From Caldora sp. SIO3E6 (lineage in GTDB: Bacteria > Cyanobacteriota > Cyanobacteriia > Cyanobacteriales > Coleofasciculaceae): a stretch of 15,274 nt of DNA. This document shows positions 14,601-15,274 of the stretch, piece by piece; within the stretch, counting starts at the first letter, position 1; the number at the start of each line of letters is the position of its first letter. A model generated the notes under the pieces. The model had not been told where the DNA came from and ran no database searches. It saw nothing but the letters and a program-made list of their open reading frames with translations. The position numbers and the translations under genes were made by a program. The DNA lies in contig JAAHHL010000065.1 in the NCBI GenBank assembly GCA_010672185.1, forward strand, positions 1-15,274. Direction: 5' to 3'.

Positions 14601-15099
14601 TGATTCTTCATACGGACGGGCAGAGGCGTTCACCGAGATTGCTAAAGCTCAGACACAGGCAGAAAACTTCACTGCTGCTCTCCACACTGCACAGCTGATT
14701 GACTCTTCATACTACCGGGCATTGGCGCTCACTGAGATTGCCAATGCCCAGCCAACTCCAGAAAACTTCGTTGACGCCATCAAAACCGCACAGCTGATTG
14801 ACAATTCAGACAAATGGGCAAAGGTACTCACCGAGATTGCCAAAGCTCAGGTAGAAACCAAACTCAGTAAACAAGCACTCCTAACCGTAGAGAAAATTTC
14901 CGTCAACCGCAATCTACACCTTCCTGATATTGCTGCTGCCTTTGTCGAAAATGACGATAAGGAAAATTTCAAGCGTCTGTTGATTCCCTGTGCCTACTAC
15001 CTAGATGCCGCTTATCAAATGTGCGGACATCTAGCAAAACTATATCCCGATCAGGCTACAGATATCGCCAAGATTGTGCAAAAGTTTCAAGTTAGTTAA
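11671..15099 (+). CDS. EAD-like / NACHT-type STAND NTPase with 33-aa helical repeats
   Basis: A 1142-aa protein. Residues 1-65 ([40 protein letters not shown]) are helical and resemble the effector-associated domains found on bacterial STAND proteins. The NTPase has Walker [10 protein letters not shown] (124-132) and NACHT-like Walker [11 protein letters not shown] (Asp215, Asp218, Glu219), followed by a winged-helix-like region (about 350-415) and a helical spacer. From about residue 625 to 1050 come roughly a dozen TPR-like repeats of 33 aa ([28 protein letters not shown]), then a capping region. Such proteins are ligand-sensing oligomerising switches; the repeats would be the sensor. No effector domain is fused, so an EAD-matched partner may act in trans; the upstream Uma2 nuclease is the nearest candidate. 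A weak TAAAAT box lies at 11641-11646. Confidence 0.85.
14023..14418. repeat. Near-identical 99-bp tandem repeats within the NTPase gene
   Basis: Four consecutive 99-bp units start at 14023, 14122, 14221 and 14320 ([20 protein letters not shown] at protein level). Units one and three differ at a single base out of 99; unit two differs at several and unit four is more diverged. Older repeats of the same length extend on both sides (about 13540-14817; one unit of 102 bp at 14419-14520). The identity suggests recent duplication or gene conversion. Confidence 0.92.
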
Positions 15100-15113
15100 T
15101 TGAGATTGGTTTT

Positions 15114-15274
15114 GTGGAACAGGCTTCTAGCCTGTGTCTGAGTCTGCTGTACTGGCAAGATGCCAGTTCCACGGGAGGAAAGTTGATGGGTATGTCTTCA
15201 AGATATCAGGATTAGCACTTTTATCTACAGGCGCACACCTTCTCCATTATTACTAATGATAGCACAAATTAATA
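15114..15274. repeat. Dispersed ~160-bp repeat, copy B, 14 bp after the NTPase stop
   Basis: The cruciform core 15114-15172 (GTGGAAC ... GTTCCAC with the ACAGGCT/AGCCTGT and ACTGGCA/TGCCAGT hairpins) and the tail with TATCTACAGGCGCACACCTT match copy A at 6326. It has the same orientation and runs to the window edge, so its right boundary is not seen. Its position suggests it could also fold at the 3' end of the NTPase mRNA. Confidence 0.9.

Overview
The window looks like chromosomal DNA of a cyanobacterium, probably a filamentous one. The HIP1 octamer GCGATCGC recurs throughout (e.g. 1034-1041, 1089-1096). Short tandem heptanucleotide arrays fill many gene gaps. The protein families (DevBCA exporter, Uma2 nuclease, STAND NTPases with TPR-like repeats, a class III nucleotide cyclase) are typical of that phylum. 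The genus cannot be told from the sequence. No rRNA, tRNA, CRISPR array or transposase was found.

Layout. (1) 1-1836: a partial minus-strand XRE/ImmA-type regulator-protease gene runs off the left edge; divergent from it are a small DUF6887-like gene and an antitoxin/PIN-toxin pair joined by a 4-bp overlap. (2) 1894-5966: a minus-strand devB-devC-devA operon for an ABC exporter, with a divergent tetR gene. The shared promoter region carries two near-identical operator-like sites, so TetR probably controls the exporter and itself. Both gaps inside the operon consist largely of heptamer arrays. (3) 5967-6975: a gene-poor graveyard holding the 3' end of a second Uma2 gene, a short tail matching the large NTPase gene further right, a cruciform-forming dispersed repeat, other palindromes and a truncated conserved gene. 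(4) 6943-15099: the most interesting block. A minus-strand gene encodes a 1186-aa TPR / nSTAND NTPase / class III nucleotide cyclase fusion. Divergent from it lie a small ribbon-helix-helix gene, a Uma2-family nuclease and a 1142-aa protein with an effector-associated-domain-like N-terminus, a NACHT-type NTPase and about a dozen 33-aa repeats. (5) 15114-15274: a second copy of the ~160-bp dispersed repeat in the same orientation as the one at 6326, so the two copies bracket the whole block.

Interpretation. Regions 1, 3 and 4 look like accessory DNA: toxin-antitoxin genes, STAND NTPases, repeats and gene remnants. The block in region 4 could be a signalling or conflict (anti-phage-like) module in which one STAND protein would make a cyclic nucleotide and another would work with a neighbouring nuclease. 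That is inference from domain content and neighbourhood; the sequence itself does not show immunity function. The exporter operon in region 2 is ordinary in content but unusually rich in repeats at its start codons.
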